Notes: generated by a model not told the origin, from the sequence alone. A stretch of 64,000 bases of DNA from Trichobilharzia szidati (GCA_944472155.2 OX235273.1:106724582-106788581); one strand, 5' to 3'. Positions 11,096 to 23,067 are shown, counted from the first letter of the stretch. Translations and numbers: made by a program.

Positions 11096-11784
11096 TGAAT
11101 GCGACTGTCCAGCAGCTTTTGAAAATGATTCGTTGAAAAGAATTTTTACTTCTCTGTTCACGTTTTCTTTTTCTAATGACTCACTATAGGGGTTTCGCTT
11201 TAATTTCCGTTGTTAAGACTGGTAAGAATCCAGAGAAAGACAGTTTCGAACTTGGCCGAATACATGGTACTAGACTTCAGAAAATTCTTCTACAGTATTG
11301 ACACCGATACAAACAATTATATCAAAACAGGGGTGATTAAGAAGAGCCACCGTATAATCTCAGTTCAGGAATGCCAGACTTCAGAAAAAGTGAGGAGGAA
11401 AAATTTCACATGATGATGCATGTGGTAAATCAAGCTTCCAATATTGATACCATTATAATGTCAGCAATATAACAGCACATGTCTAAAATTAGGGCATGAC
11501 ATTCTGGTTTTCGATAAAAACGACTAGAATTCGTATATTGTCATACTGATAATACTGTGGACAGATCTGTTTTATAGAAAAGAAACTCATGATGAATAGG
11601 GTAAAAGAGACATGACATTTTCCCATAGTATAAAGGGTTGTATGTAGTCTATCGGAGATAATCTCGAAGGTAGCTATTTTATAACCAATTCTATGTGCTT
11701 CATCAGTTCAACTGCAAGCGCTACACATGCAAATATCAAAGCCAAACCTTTATGACCTTGAAACCGATAAAGAGATCTGTAGCA
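11096..11784. other. Unassigned sequence
   Basis: The plus-strand frame at 11210-11413 has no family match. The rest is AT-rich with no repeat I could place. Confidence 0.35.
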
Positions 11785-12480
11785 CTTTGTACCATGGAGA
11801 AGACGCAAATGTCCAACACTAATGTTAAGTCAGTGGATCTATACAGTTCAGAGACTTGATACACGTGTCACGAAAACCATTTCCAACAGGCTACTGTTGA
11901 CTTTCATCAACAGTTGTATCCGCTATCCTGATGTGGTGAGAGCTGTCTACTAGCCAAATTGGTAGACAGTAATTTACGTCAATATTTACGTTCCCAAGAT
12001 TTGTCGTGAGAAAATGTTAACAAAGATTGATTCAAAACCGATCACAGCAGACTTTGCGTAGGCGGATGCAGTTAACATATAGAGGATTTGACATTCAAGA
12101 AACAGTCACAAATAGATGAAAGATTAACTTTACGTGAGAAACAACCAATCGGAAGACTCTGTTTGTTCGCTCAACTATCCATAATAATGTACATGAAAAT
12201 ATATAAATATGCGTTGATTTCCTTAATAAATGATCTGTTGCCTGACTCTTGCCTTCTGTCGTTACACTGATACTGAAGGTTAGATGGCCGTCTAGAAAGA
12301 ATATGAACTCTGACAATGCAGTGAACAAATCAAGGACCTGTCGGCAAAAGAAGATACTGAAGGAAAATTGAGATATTCTGGAGAGTCCATCGAGAGACAT
12401 CACACGTCAGGCGAAGCTTCTAGAGGAACTTGAATAGGAAACGACCATTTGGGCATCTGAAGGTAATATGGAGATACATA
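11785..12480 (+). mobile_element. Decayed LINE family A fragment
   Basis: Traces of 'aatgttaagtcagtggatcta', 'cagttcagagacttg' and 'caacaggctactgttgac' align with the NVKSV..L and SETW regions of other family A copies. Further on, 'gagacatcacacgtcaggcg' matches the 3' end. The middle (11960-12330) is mostly unmatched and may be an insertion. Confidence 0.5.
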
Positions 12481-12599
12481 TGTACATATATCATTCTAGT
12501 CAGTTAACGTTCGTCTATATCTTTCCCTTCCATAGAGGATTTCGTTCAAATGTGTACCCGAAAATGACTTCGTATGTTGTTCTGTGTAATATGTTCATT

Positions 12600-13078
12600 G
12601 GATTTCCGAAAATCACCCTGTATAGTGTTTAAGTGGAGGACAAACAAAATCTATTCTTAGCGTTATTCTGTCTCAGCTTGTGGATGCAACAGAACACAAG
12701 ATTGATGTCAACGAGGTGGCTTTCAAAGTCATTTACTACATACCAACAAATCTTAACTTCGCCTTAACGGTTCGTTTACTAAATATTACTGAGGCTGGCT
12801 GTTGGGATCCACATTAAGAAACCTAATTTATGCGTCCAAAAGAAGATGTAGGTTCAGACATTGTCCTTATCCCTCTGGCCATCTAGGTTCGAATGATCCT
12901 CAATTTTTGTAGAAATTTCCTTAATTTTAGTTGATATTCTATATACTATTATATTTTCATTATTATTATAATTTAAGCATCTTTAATGAACTGCAATTCC
13001 ATTGATCTTACTTAACAAATCGATTTTATTTAAGAAATACTAATATTGTTATTAACTACTATTCAAGGATATTCATGC

Positions 13079-13111
<33 letters not shown>

Positions 13112-13215
13112 ATTGTAGAGCCAGAGGAGGAGGAAATTATCGAAAAGGATATTCTTTGCTCAATTTTGCTACTTTTTGTAGATGTCCGAATGAATGTTTT
13201 CGCTATATATTAATA
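12600..13215 (+). mobile_element. PLE 3' fragment (endonuclease end and 3' UTR)
   Basis: Nearly parallel to 1925-2500: the C-terminal coding 'caacaaatcttaacttcgcc', the end of coding near 12870, and the UTR with a (TA) run at 13081-13112 and 'ggaggaggaaattatcg'. It is 5' truncated inside the nuclease domain. Confidence 0.8.
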
Positions 13216-13480
13216 TATTTCAGGTCAAATATGTCGATATTGTTTAAGTTCTAATTAGAGAATTGTGAAGCGATTCATGCTAACAATACTTAACCTAATT
13301 ACAAATAATTTATATATTGATGTTGAAACTATTTTAAATGATATACAGTTGACAGGACCCAAGGAAGGAAAATGATGAACTCAAATCATCTCGCTCAATT
13401 TCTTGTTTCTGCTTTTTTGAACTTTTCACTTATGCCCACATTTCCAAGTTAAGGAAGTCGGCATTCTTTATCATTATTAC
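13216..13480. other. Unassigned AT-rich sequence
   Basis: No open frame or repeat match. It lies between a PLE 3' end and a LINE 3' end. Confidence 0.35.
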
Positions 13481-13984
13481 TCCTTTGGGTTCGGAGTGGA
13501 ACACAAGGCTTCAAAAACATATCTCCAGTTTCTCCCATTTTCCGCCGTCATCTACAACTGGGTCCATAACTGCTCATAATCTCCCATCTCCTCCCCACAT
13601 GATCCCCTCCATGTTATCCTCACGAAGACCACACACTCGTCGCTTCTCATTCTGATCCCACTTGAGGGATGGCCTGCATTGAGAGCGATGTCATTCGATA
13701 GTCTCCTCAATGTATGCCCGATCAATCCATCTCTATTTTCTCTTACATGTATGTTAGGCTATTGGCTATTTCTTGGTTTGTTGCCAGCCAGAGTTTCTTG
13801 TTGTCAATACTTTCTGACCAGTCAGCCATTTGAACTTCAGTATGGAGCCAGTGAAGCGGACAGCTGTTGATAAAAGTCTGCTGCAACTTGTTGGGAATGC
13901 TTTTCGTGACTGACACGCAGAGCAAGTTATTGACCCGTATAGAGGAACTGACGAACTTCACATTTGTGTTGAAAATCCGAATCT
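13481..13984 (-). mobile_element. LINE family A 3' fragment
   Basis: The antisense copy runs from the UTR ('ttcggagtggaacacaagg') through the KWRWIG-equivalent to the 'gttgaaaatccgaatc' box (IRIFN in sense). It has many stops. It ends exactly where an RTE-like LINE 3' tail begins at 13985. Confidence 0.7.
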
Positions 13985-14880
13985 GTCTGTCTGTCTGGAT
14001 TCAACATAGATCTTGGCACCGAAGTGCAGCAGTTCGAGTTGCCACGTTCCAAATAGCACACAAACGTAGACAAGAAAATGAGTGAAGAGAATCAATAGAG
14101 TTTTGACAAGTATAAGAGTGAAACAGAATGAGTAATGGTAGAAAGGAATATGAAAGATTACACCAGAGACTGAATACATCTGCGTAAGCCATTGACAACG
14201 ATTTTGAGCCATGTCACCTATTGTCTCCAGCCATTGATTCTTAGAGTCCCGAGGGCGGGCCCCAACCCGGAAGTCTGCATCTCCCTACCTGACTCAGTTT
14301 AACTGTCAGGGATTTCATGGATTGATACCATGTTTTTGTTTGGCCACCACTTACTCTTTTCCAACCTGCACCTATATCAGCTAGTAATGCCCGTCGTGGG
14401 AGACGATGGTTAGGCATGCGCAGCACGTGGCCTAACCATCTCAATCTATGTAACTTCATAGCCTCTTCGAGTGATTTTCCCCCTTTGCCCAACACTCTAC
14501 GCCTAAGGTCAACATTACTTACCTTATTGTACCACCTAACGCGAGAAAGAGATCGTAAACATCTGTGGTCAAAAACACACAATCTCTTCATGTCTTCCGC
14601 TCTCAATGGCCACGTCTCACCGCCATAGAGAAAGACGGAGCGAACTGATGAGCAGTATACACGTCCCTTGGTTGACAGCCGGATGTCACGCCTACGCCAG
14701 AGACGGTGTAAGTTAGCGAAAGCAGCCCGAGCTTTCTGGATCCGTGCTGTGATTTCGTCACCAATCAATCCGTTGGTGCTGATACAACTTCCCAAATAGG
14801 TGAAGTGGTCAACATGTTCTATCACTTCACTCCCTATCACTAAGCTTGGAGTTGACGTAGTCCAGTCCTGTTCCTTATGT
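13985..14880 (-). pseudogene. RTE-like LINE (family B), 3' fragment
   Basis: A 199-residue open frame (14241-14840) covers the part after the RT catalytic core: HFTYLGSCISTNGLIGDEI, a 'RRLW' helix, 'YGGETWPLRAEDMKRL', and the C-terminal 'LRWLGHVLRMPNHRLPRRAL' segment. The 3' UTR runs to 13985 and ends in a (CAGA)n tail. The frame is intact but the catalytic RT and endonuclease are missing by 5' truncation. This C-terminal region is typical of RTE-type and related LINEs. Confidence 0.85.
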
Positions 14881-15412
14881 TGAGTGAAGATTCCGAAAAT
14901 GGTTTCAGGTTGACGAAGGCGTATCTTGCCTTTCTAATTCTGAATGGCTGGCTTTGACATCTTTATCGGTTCCTCCATCTTTGGTTGGAACGATGCTTCC
15001 TGGCTGGATAAATGAAGGAGGTAACCTCTATTAAGTCTCTCCCATTGATGGTGACTGATGCTGGTTGTTGTTAATGCTGTTCTCTGGTTGGTTATTTTCA
15101 TCACCTCCGTCTTCTATTTGTTCATTTGGATTCCTGTCTACGCTCCAGTGCTTCTTCAGTCAGTTTGTTGGTTTTCGCGTGTAAGTCTTCTAGTTTGTGC
15201 GACATTAGACATAAATCATCCACACTTGATATCCAGATCTTCTAGAGTCTTCTTATTCATGGTCCAACGTATTCCTGTCTTCTCACTCTCTGTACACAGT
15301 CTGACGCACAGTCCAGTCCACCACAAATAAGAACATCATTGGTGATAACTGACAGCCAGCCTCGTCTTACTCCTGTATGCACTTCGAACGCCTCTCTGAG
15401 TTTCCCGTTGTG
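14881..15412 (-). mobile_element. LINE family A fragment
   Basis: The antisense copy of the RT region from IRIFN-equivalent sequence back past the ADD box ('cgacattagacataaatcatc' encodes the relic of ADD.CLMS). It joins the family B copy at about 14880, so two LINEs are fused here. Confidence 0.65.
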
Positions 15413-15890
15413 AGATATATATATATATATTACAGCTCAACAGCACCAATATAACAATACACTCAATATTAGTGAGTTCTAATTAGAGAAGTGTAAACCT
15501 ATTCATGCTAATACTTAGTTGTGTACTCCTATTTTTTCCAAGTGATTCACAAACATAAGCATGACAAAAAACAAAACAAAGTTAGTTATAATACACAAAG
15601 AAAATTTTTTTCATAAGGCGTAAAAGGTATGTTCTTCACTAGTCCAATCATATGACAGCAATGTAAAAAAGTTCTTTATATTTTACAATAAATAATTAAG
15701 CCAAAACATGTGATCAAGTGGCGGAAAAAAAAGAGAGAGATAAAACTGCATCATTTCGCATATTGAATGAGATCATTTCGCCATCTCAGATATATATATA
15801 TATATTCATTCTGTGAATGTAGAATATTTTACATTTATTCTGCACTCTTGTCTACTCAACAACTACTGAACTGAACAAGAGTAGTAGAGG
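15413..15890. other. Unassigned sequence with TA microsatellites
   Basis: (TA) runs at 15416-15431 and 15790-15806. Between them is AT-rich sequence with no frame. Confidence 0.4.
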
Positions 15891-15892
15891 TT

Positions 15893-15932
15893 ACATTCGT
15901 TGAGTTGAGTTGAGTAGGGTGGGGTGGGGTGG
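15893..15932. repeat. GTTGA / GGGGT short tandem repeat
   Basis: Three GTTGA-like units are followed by three GGGGT-like units. Confidence 0.8.
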
Positions 15933-15934
15933 TT

Positions 15935-16070
15935 ATCTTGTGAAGCTTTCATTGTCCTTTCTTCTAGACACAATATCTTAAGCGCAAACTTTCATATGGA
16001 GTGAACCGATTTGAATTCTCCATGAATGATATGATCGTATCTGCTGACATTAGGCGGCGTTTCCCATTAA
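15935..16070 (-). mobile_element. PLE 3'-end fragment with hammerhead-like core
   Basis: The minus strand reads GCTTAAGA, then a stem-loop whose arms are TTGT and ACAA, then ATGAAAGC (15945-15983). This matches the motif found in other PLE ends of this window. Confidence 0.6.
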
Positions 16071-16071
16071 G

Positions 16072-17578
16072 TCTCAGTCAGACTGTCTCAAATTAAATAG
16101 CTTCCTGTCGGACATCAGTGAGTGGTCCAGGCTAAATAGTCTCATGCTGAATTCCTCAAAATGCCAGACTATTGACTTCTCCCTTAGGCATAAACGAGAT
16201 CTACAAACACTAGTAAGTTCTCATGAAGCCTGTTGCATTGAGGGGACTAAAATTGTAACTAAGTCTAATGAAAAATACCTCGGTCTAATTCTATCTTCCG
16301 ACCTCACTAGGACATCTCATATCCTAATGATTTCTAAGAAAGTGTTCTGTCTAACCTACTATATTAAGAAACTTAGACAATCTGGAATCACACAACCACT
16401 ACTTTCACAATTTGTCAGCTCTTGTATCTTACCTATTCTACTTTACTGCTCCCCGTAAGTCTTTCCTGGTCTACTGAAAAAGGACTATACCATCCTGAGA
16501 AGGATGTTGAAGGTAGCCAGTAGGACTAGTGATGTAAAATTCAGTCAGCTCGTCACTACATTAGTTGAAAGGCATCTGAATACATGCAAAAAATGGTCTA
16601 AAACCATACTTTCCAAACCCCAACACCCCCTCTATTCCCAACTCTCTCCTTGTATCTCATCAAGTAGAGGCAGAAATTAGTATAAAATAATCTATGCTCG
16701 TACAACCAAGTACAGGAACTCAACGATACCATACTTGGCCCGTGTTCTAAGTGACAGAGACAATGTTAAGCGTGAAACCTATGACTTGCTTTGTTGTTAT
16801 TAACATAATTTCAGGCTCTTTTATTTCTCTCTTATTTTGTATTCTATAGTGAACTCCTTCTTAAACACACTTAGCTACCTAAATTATTAACATTAACTTA
16901 CTTTTGTACTTTACTGTATTCCTTCTTTTGTGTGTCTACTGGTTCCGACTATATTAGCACTATGAGTAGTACGAAATTGTCCTGTCATTAACCATCATGT
17001 AATTATTAGTTTTTATGGTTTTCTTTTCTTCTTTTTTTATTTTTTCGGCAATATTAACTGACAATCATTGGTTGTGAACGCCATAGTCACCACCTTAAAA
17101 TTTTGTATTATTCAGGACTACTCACACTACCACTACAAACACTGCATTACACCTGACAATAAAAAATAAAACAACAACCCTGAAATGTTGTTTTATGATT
17201 GTTTAGAGTTGTTTCAACCAAATTAACTGATCATCTTGGCGATAAATATTCTTAAATATCATTTCATAACTTCTTGTATGACTATAGCTTCACTGTCACC
17301 ATGCATAATCATATCATAGCTTCCACTACCCAATACTGAGATATTATTTTATGTTGTTTATTTTCCTTTCTACATCTTGGTATTTTTTCGCATTAAAAAA
17401 AAATTATTTTGTGTTTTTTTTTGCTGTTGGTGTCTTTAGATTTATTTTTTTTGTTTGTTTAATACTCCTTTTAAACGTTGGATAAAATTAGATGCAAATA
17501 TTGTAGATATGTGCTGAAAATTCCACACTGTACCACTAGTACTGTTTCTGGAATAAAGCAAATTATTATTATTATTTG
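16072..17578 (+). pseudogene. CR1-like LINE 3' half
   Basis: The open frame 16144-16458 encodes the RT thumb/C-terminal region of a CR1/Jockey-type LINE (LNSSKCQTIDFSLRHKRDL, 'KYLGLILSSDL', 'LRQSGITQPLLSQFVSSCI'). Coding continues after one stop to about 16800 with 'QHPLYSQLSPCISSSR'. The 3' UTR ends in 'gaataaagcaaattattattatta' at 17551-17577, a terminal ATT repeat. The catalytic domain is absent by 5' truncation. Confidence 0.8.
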
Positions 17579-17579
17579 A

Positions 17580-17855
17580 CGTAATCGGTTGGTGATTTGC
17601 ATCAGTATCGACTGTGTTTAATCAATTAGAATTTTATTTTTTTTCTATCATACGTCTTATTCTTTATCAGTTGATAAATTTTATCTAAGCTGGCCATCTG
17701 TAATTGTATCTAGCAATTTTAGCTACACCTATGGAACTAGCTATATTAGTCATTGTTCTCAGAACCTAATTTTTCGTGCTTGGGAATATCTACCACTGTG
17801 GGGAAAATGAAGGTGTTGTTAAAACCGTCATCAGTTCTATATTGGACCATCTCGT
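17580..17855 (-). mobile_element. Probable antisense PLE 3' UTR
   Basis: Part of the sequence ('cttattctttatcagttgataaatttta') resembles PLE tails at 20630 and 57440. The rest is unassigned. Confidence 0.4.
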
Positions 17856-18604
17856 GACTGACTGACTGGTTTCAACGCAGAACTTTGCACCGATATACAA
17901 CAGCTCGAGTAGCCACAATTCACTTAGCACACAAAGTAAGAGAAGAAAGTAAAGGAAATGCAAAACAGATAGAGTAAACAGAGATATGAGGCAAAAGGAA
18001 TAGCAATACGAAGAACTACATGTTTTTTTATTGGATGTTATAAATCACAAGGAGTGGATGCATCTGAGCTAGCCATTGAGAACGAGGATTTACAGCCATA
18101 CCACCAATAGGCTTCAGCTGTCATTCGTCTTTATCAACCCGACGACACCAACCAGTCAGGAGGGCTACAACTCCGTACGCGCTTAAACTAACTGGCAAAG
18201 ATTTCATAGACTGATTCTAAGGTTTGGTTCAACCACAACTAGCTCTTTTACAACATGACCTCATATCAGTTAACAGTGCCCGTCGAGGAAGGCGATACCT
18301 AGGCATGCGTACTACATCTCCTAACCATCTCAATCGATTTGGCCTCTCCCAAGCACCACTTGGTCTACGCATGATTATTGAGCCTATAACTTTAGATACC
18401 ATATTGGTCAAGCTAATCCCCCTGTGATAATCACAGGAAGAATTGTCTCCCTTCTTGTATATCGGGATAATCAATGACTTACACCAGCTCAACGGGATTA
18501 TGTCTGATTTCCAGACGCTGCCTAATACCTTAGTTAACGCAGAAAGCAAACTATCTGCACCACCTTTAAACACTTCTGAAGTCATTTCATCAGGTCTGGA
18601 GTCA
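17856..18604 (-). pseudogene. LINE family B copy with internal deletion
   Basis: The 118-residue frame (18229-18585) starts in the segment just before the RT core (VFKGGADSLLSALTKVLGSVW, 'LIIPIYKKGD', 'ISLTNMVSKVIGSI') and then jumps to 'NRLRWLGDVVRMPRYRLPRRAL'. The whole RT palm is missing while the frame is kept. The 3' UTR ends at 17858 in a (CAGT)n tail. Adjacent at 18605 is a gypsy integrase. Confidence 0.8.
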
Positions 18605-19575
18605 ATTCTAATTACGGTAATAGGTGACTTGTGGTCCGTAGATGTGATAGGTTCGTTTCAGCAGATATCCACTGTCAGTCAGTACCTCTTGGTGATGACA
18701 GAACACGCTACACTATGTGTGGATGCCGTCGCAATCCCTTATCAAAGCGTGAAAACCGTGACTGATGCAGTGGTTCGACACATCATTGCAGACCATGGTG
18801 TACCAAAGACGATATTGACAGATCAGGGTCCTTGTTTTGAAAGTGAAGAATTCACTTCCCGTTTGCAACAGCTGAGGATTAAGAAGATACGGACAACATC
18901 ACATTATTCACGGACGAATGGTCTGATAAAGATAAATAACCGTACATTGAATGAATGACGGGCCTCGAAGGGAGGTAACTGGGAGACAGAGTTTCCATTG
19001 ATTCTACCAGCATATCATGCTTCCACCCATGAAACAACAAAGAAGTCACCATTTTATTTGACGTATGGGAGGAAACCGCGACTACCAATGCACAGCACAA
19101 CCTGGCCCCTCTACCAGAAGAGGAATAAGACGAGGCAGAGGACGGAACGGAAAGAAGCCGTCAGAATTGTAAAGCATAAACAATAGAAAGACGCTGCGAA
19201 ATTAGAACAGGGACAAAAGATTGGATGTATAACCTTTGAGGTCGCCGATCAAGTAAAGTATGTAGAGAAAGAAAGTACATAGTTAGATGTGGACCATGCT
19301 CACGTAAAATCCCTTCTAAAGTGGGAAGGGCCATAACACTGTCACCGAGAGACGTGATCAAGTTTAAACCATCAAAAGAGGAAATAAGCAGAAACGGGTG
19401 ACCATTAGACAAATACAGAAACGGATTCAGTGGGATACGGGTGGTGGGACCGAAGCACAAGAGGAACAGGCAGAACCCAAAAGGCTGGAACAGCTCTCTT
19501 CGAAACTATTTGATGGGAAGACGAGTGTGGAGAGTGCTACCGATAAGATTTATCAGTCGTTGAATTAACTGTATT
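18605..19575 (+). pseudogene. Ty3/gypsy retrotransposon integrase remnant
   Basis: The frame to 18958 encodes an integrase core: 'DLWSVDVIGSFQQIS' with the first catalytic Asp, then 'DHGVPKTILTDQGPCFES' with the second. The canonical third residue falls in a segment that here reads NGLIKINNRTL, so the usual Glu appears replaced by Lys. After a stop come 'ILPAYHASTHETTKKSPFY' and an 'LTYGRKPRLP' motif typical of gypsy integrases. The C-terminus decays by about 19570. No LTRs, RT or protease are present. Confidence 0.85.
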
Positions 19576-19589
19576 GTGAGAGTTGGTTG

Positions 19590-19591
19590 AT

Positions 19592-19629
<38 letters not shown>

Positions 19630-20415
19630 TTACTTTATTCCAAAAACAGTACTTGTGATACAGAATGGAATTTTCAGCATTAATCACAATATTGCATCTA
19701 ATTTCCTCAAATTATAAATAAAATTAATCACACAGAAAATTTTTCTACATTTACAATAGGGTTAATATATAAAAAAAAATAAAAAATAAAAAACATGCAG
19801 CATATAAAATGGTAATAATAATAATGATAGCAGCTAAGGTAATGATAATAATACAAGTGGAAATTGTCGTGGGCTTGTTTCACACAGTACTGTCGATGCG
19901 GTATACAAATCCTTGCATGATTAAAAATATTGAATATGATGTTCTCTTCACATGATTTGGTGGGGGAAAAACAAAGATTACAGCAGTCATAGAGATAAGT
20001 TGGTGTTTGCAGTTATGAAAGTGAAAACAAAGAATCAACAGGACCATAAATATGATAGAAATAATAAAAGTAAAACTTGAAGGTATATAAAGATGGATGG
20101 AGGAGATTGTTTATTTACTAGATGAAAAAAGGTTAGTCAGTTCTTGCCTGACGCTATTTTCATCACATAAAATACGTGCCAAGTATGGTATCATAGAATT
20201 TTTATACTTAGACGTGCGAGCATACAGTTTTCTGAAGTTACTTCTTGTTCTACCTGAGGAGATGCAAGGTGAAAGCTGAGGGTGAAGTGGATGCTCCAAG
20301 TCAGACAAAATCCCTTTAGCAAATTTACTGCACGAAGTCAAATGCCTGTCGACAACGACGTTAACTATGTAGTCCACTGGGACACCACTCATCCTACTGA
20401 CAGTCTTCAGCATCC
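19590..20415 (-). pseudogene. CR1-like LINE 3' end
   Basis: A (TAA)n tail at about 19592-19630, a 3' UTR, then the frame 20111-20413 read leftwards (SGVPVDYIVNVVVDRHL, 'EHPLHPQLSPCISSGRTRSN'). It is homologous to 51819-52304. Only the last ~100 codons are left. Confidence 0.8.
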
Positions 20416-20429
20416 TATGAATTGTGACA

Positions 20430-20895
20430 AAGTCCTTTCGTTGTCCACCTTATCGACAACATACACCTATAGCGCAGGTTTTAGCATAAAATGGAATAAT
20501 TTAGATATTCCGTGAATGATGTAATTATATCTCCTGGCAAACAATGTTGTGACTGGATATTAATTTACGTCTCTATTGATCATATTTTTAAGTGAATTGG
20601 AATTTGAACTTTCTTGTCATGTGATTTGTTTTTTATTAGTTAGTAAATTTGGTCTACAGTAATGTGACTGTTAATTGCTGGTTGATTCACTTGAGTAGCA
20701 GGTTTCTAGGAATTCTCTGAGTGCAATTTTGATGTTTCTCCTATTTCAAATTTCTACATCATTCCAATCAACCTGGTGTGCATAATTATCCACATGCATT
20801 GATATGAAAGAATACACATATCATGTCTTTTAACAGCCAATTTGTGTTCTTGGATTCGAATTCGAAGGGAACGCCCACTTTGACCGATGTAATGG
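20430..20895 (-). mobile_element. Antisense left arm of a fold-back PLE
   Basis: The 3' end of a PLE in antisense. It holds a hammerhead-like core (20434-20473) and UTR that pairs with 22516-22770. At 20823-20895 there is an antisense piece of the GIY-YIG coding region that pairs with 21217-21285. The arm therefore covers both UTR and coding sequence of the same element. Confidence 0.75.
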
Positions 20896-21401
20896 AGGAA
20901 AAATGCCTACAAACCATCTTCAAAAAGAATGGATATCCTCACAATTTCATTTTTTTTAAGTGTTTAAACTCTACTCATAAAACCAACAAGAAACCATCAT
21001 CAAGGACCACAAGAAAGTTCATCCTACCATATATTAGAAATAACTCTGAAATAACAGCTCAAATATTAAGACCGTTTGAAATAGATATAGCATACTAACC
21101 AGCCAACACAATCACTTCATTCGACATTGTGCAAACCCAAAGATCCAATAGGAAAAGAAGATAAAATAAATACCATGTACAAAATAACATACATGTATGA
21201 ACTGCGATAAAAACTACATCGGTCAAAGTGGGAGTCCCCTGCGGATCTGAATCCAAGAACATAAATTGGCTATGAAAAGACATGTTACATATTCTTTCAC
21301 ATCAATGCATGTGGAAAATTATGGACACCAGTTTGATTGGGATAATGTAGAAATTTTAAAGAGAAGAAACACGGAAATTGTAGTCAGGAAATTCCTACAA
21401 A
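20896..21401 (+). pseudogene. PLE endonuclease region, sense part of the fold-back
   Basis: The frame to 21098 has IFKKNGYPHNFI and 'SEITAQILRPFEIDIAY', the RT-to-endonuclease linker of PLEs. After stops come relics of the GIY-YIG start ('NYIGQ...PLRI' in mixed frames, about 21175-21260) and a 'HQFDWDNVEIL' segment. The copy is interrupted at 21402 by another PLE and resumes at 22516. Confidence 0.75.
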
Positions 21402-22515
21402 TTTCATACATTTATTCCCCTTAATGAATTTCAATAAAGCAAGAACAACAGTTTTGCAGAATAAAATGGTACCAACATTGACAGTTTCCTTGGCTTCTCA
21501 TCAACTGCTTACAAGCCAAAGTCTCAATTAAGTAAATCTACAGAAACAATCTCAACATACTTGCACAGAGTTCATTTTTTAACAAAAATCAATCAATCAA
21601 TATATGCATACAGTAATAATATACATAATGCCAAACACTACTCCGAACAATAATGATCATACACAATGGAAACTTTCAGCATTACGTATCCAGATGAAAA
21701 AGGGGTGAAAATATCCAGTTACCAGTGCAAGGAAAGACTAATAACTGCTTCTTTCTGACAGCACAAATCATGTTTCAGGCGCTTGATGGAGATGGTTTCA
21801 CTAGCCAGAGCCTATCCTGCAGCTAAGCTTGTTCCCGTTTATCTAGCAATTTGCTATTTTGTGCAATCAAAAATCGATAGATATCCTTCTCATGTTAACT
21901 CCAATTGTATATACAAATTTACATGTATCTGCGGGAGCAGTTACATTAGAAGAACACAAAGAAGGGCATATCTACGATTTTCTCAACATGTACCAAAAAG
22001 CTTATGTCTAAACAGAACAAATGCTTTAAACAGTGCCATCGCCAGGCATCTTCTTGACACGGGTCATGAGGTGAATGTCGAAAAATTGTTCAGAATTATC
22101 AATAGGCAAAGGAGCTCAATTCTCCTCAAGTTTGCTGAAGCCATCTCCATCAAGCGCCTGAAACCTGATTTATGCGTCCAGAAAGAAACAGTTATCAGTC
22201 TTTGTTTGCCAACCTGGTAACTGGATATTTTCATCTCTCTTTCATCTGATTACGTAATGCTGAAAGTTCCCATTGTGTATGATCATTATTGTTCGGAGTA
22301 GTGTTTGGCATTAAGTATATTATTACTGTGTGCATATACTGATTGATTGATTTTTGTTTAAAAATGAACTCTGTGCAAGTATGTTAAGATTGTTTCTGTA
22401 GATATACTTAATTGAGACTTTGGCTTGTAAGCAGTTGATGAGAAGCCAACGAAACTGTCAATGTTGGTACCATTTTATCCTGCAAAACTGTTGTTCTTGC
22501 TTTATTCAAATTCCT
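21402..22515 (+). pseudogene. Nested fold-back PLE with GIY-YIG endonuclease
   Basis: The left arm 21402-21800 is the antisense of 22135-22512. The 145-residue frame 21783-22220 encodes 'RAYPAAKLVPV', then CIYKFTCICGSSYIRRTQRR, in which the GIY-YIG second box reads YIRR (the Gly is changed to Arg). Then follow 'FSQHVPKSL', 'NSAIARHLLDTGHEVNVEK' and the C-terminal 'AEAISIKRLKPDLCVQKE'. The 3' UTR contains TTGATGAGAAGCCAACGAAAC at 22436. The insertion splits the outer PLE, with 'aaattccta' on both sides as a possible target duplication. Confidence 0.82.
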
Positions 22516-22800
22516 AGAAACCTGCTACTCAAGTGAATCAACCAATGATTAACAAACACATTACTATAGACCAAATTTACCAGCTAATGAAAAGTAAATC
22601 ACATGACAAGAAAGTTCAAATTCCAATTCAATAAAAAAAATATGATCAATAAAGACGTAAATGAACACCTAGTCACAACAGTGTTTTCCAGGAGATACAA
22701 TTACATAATTCACGGAATATCCAAATGGTTCCATTTTATGCTAAAACCTTCGCTGAAGAGGGATGTCGTTTATAAGGGGGACGACGAAGACTTCTCAATT
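22516..22800 (+). mobile_element. Right arm of the outer fold-back PLE
   Basis: Continues the outer element after the nested insertion. It pairs with 20434-20765 and ends in a hammerhead-like core at 22752-22791 (CTGAAGA, stem arms GTCGT/ACGAC, GAAG). Confidence 0.75.
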
Positions 22801-23065
22801 AAATCAACCAGCTGAGAGAAAACAATTAATTCAATTTTGTTTTAATTAGTCCTATAGATGAGAACAAGACTGGTGACGACAGGATTAGTGTTTATTGTGT
22901 CAAAATCCTACGTGAATTAAGAAAATCTCAGACCGTACAATAATAGTGAAATAATTTTCAAATCCTAATGATATCTTTTCTCTCTCTCTTTATATTTACT
23001 CAGGTATCTCACTATCAACGGAATAATTTTAAAAGAGGTCATTTCCTTCACTTCCATAGACAGTG
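22801..23065. other. Unassigned AT-rich sequence
   Basis: No open frame or repeat match. Short CT-rich run at 22980-22990. Confidence 0.35.
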
Positions 23066-23067
23066 AC

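Noticed and set aside
14001..14212. Small hydrophobic minus-strand proteins
   Set aside because: They lie in the 3' UTR of a LINE and have no independent support.
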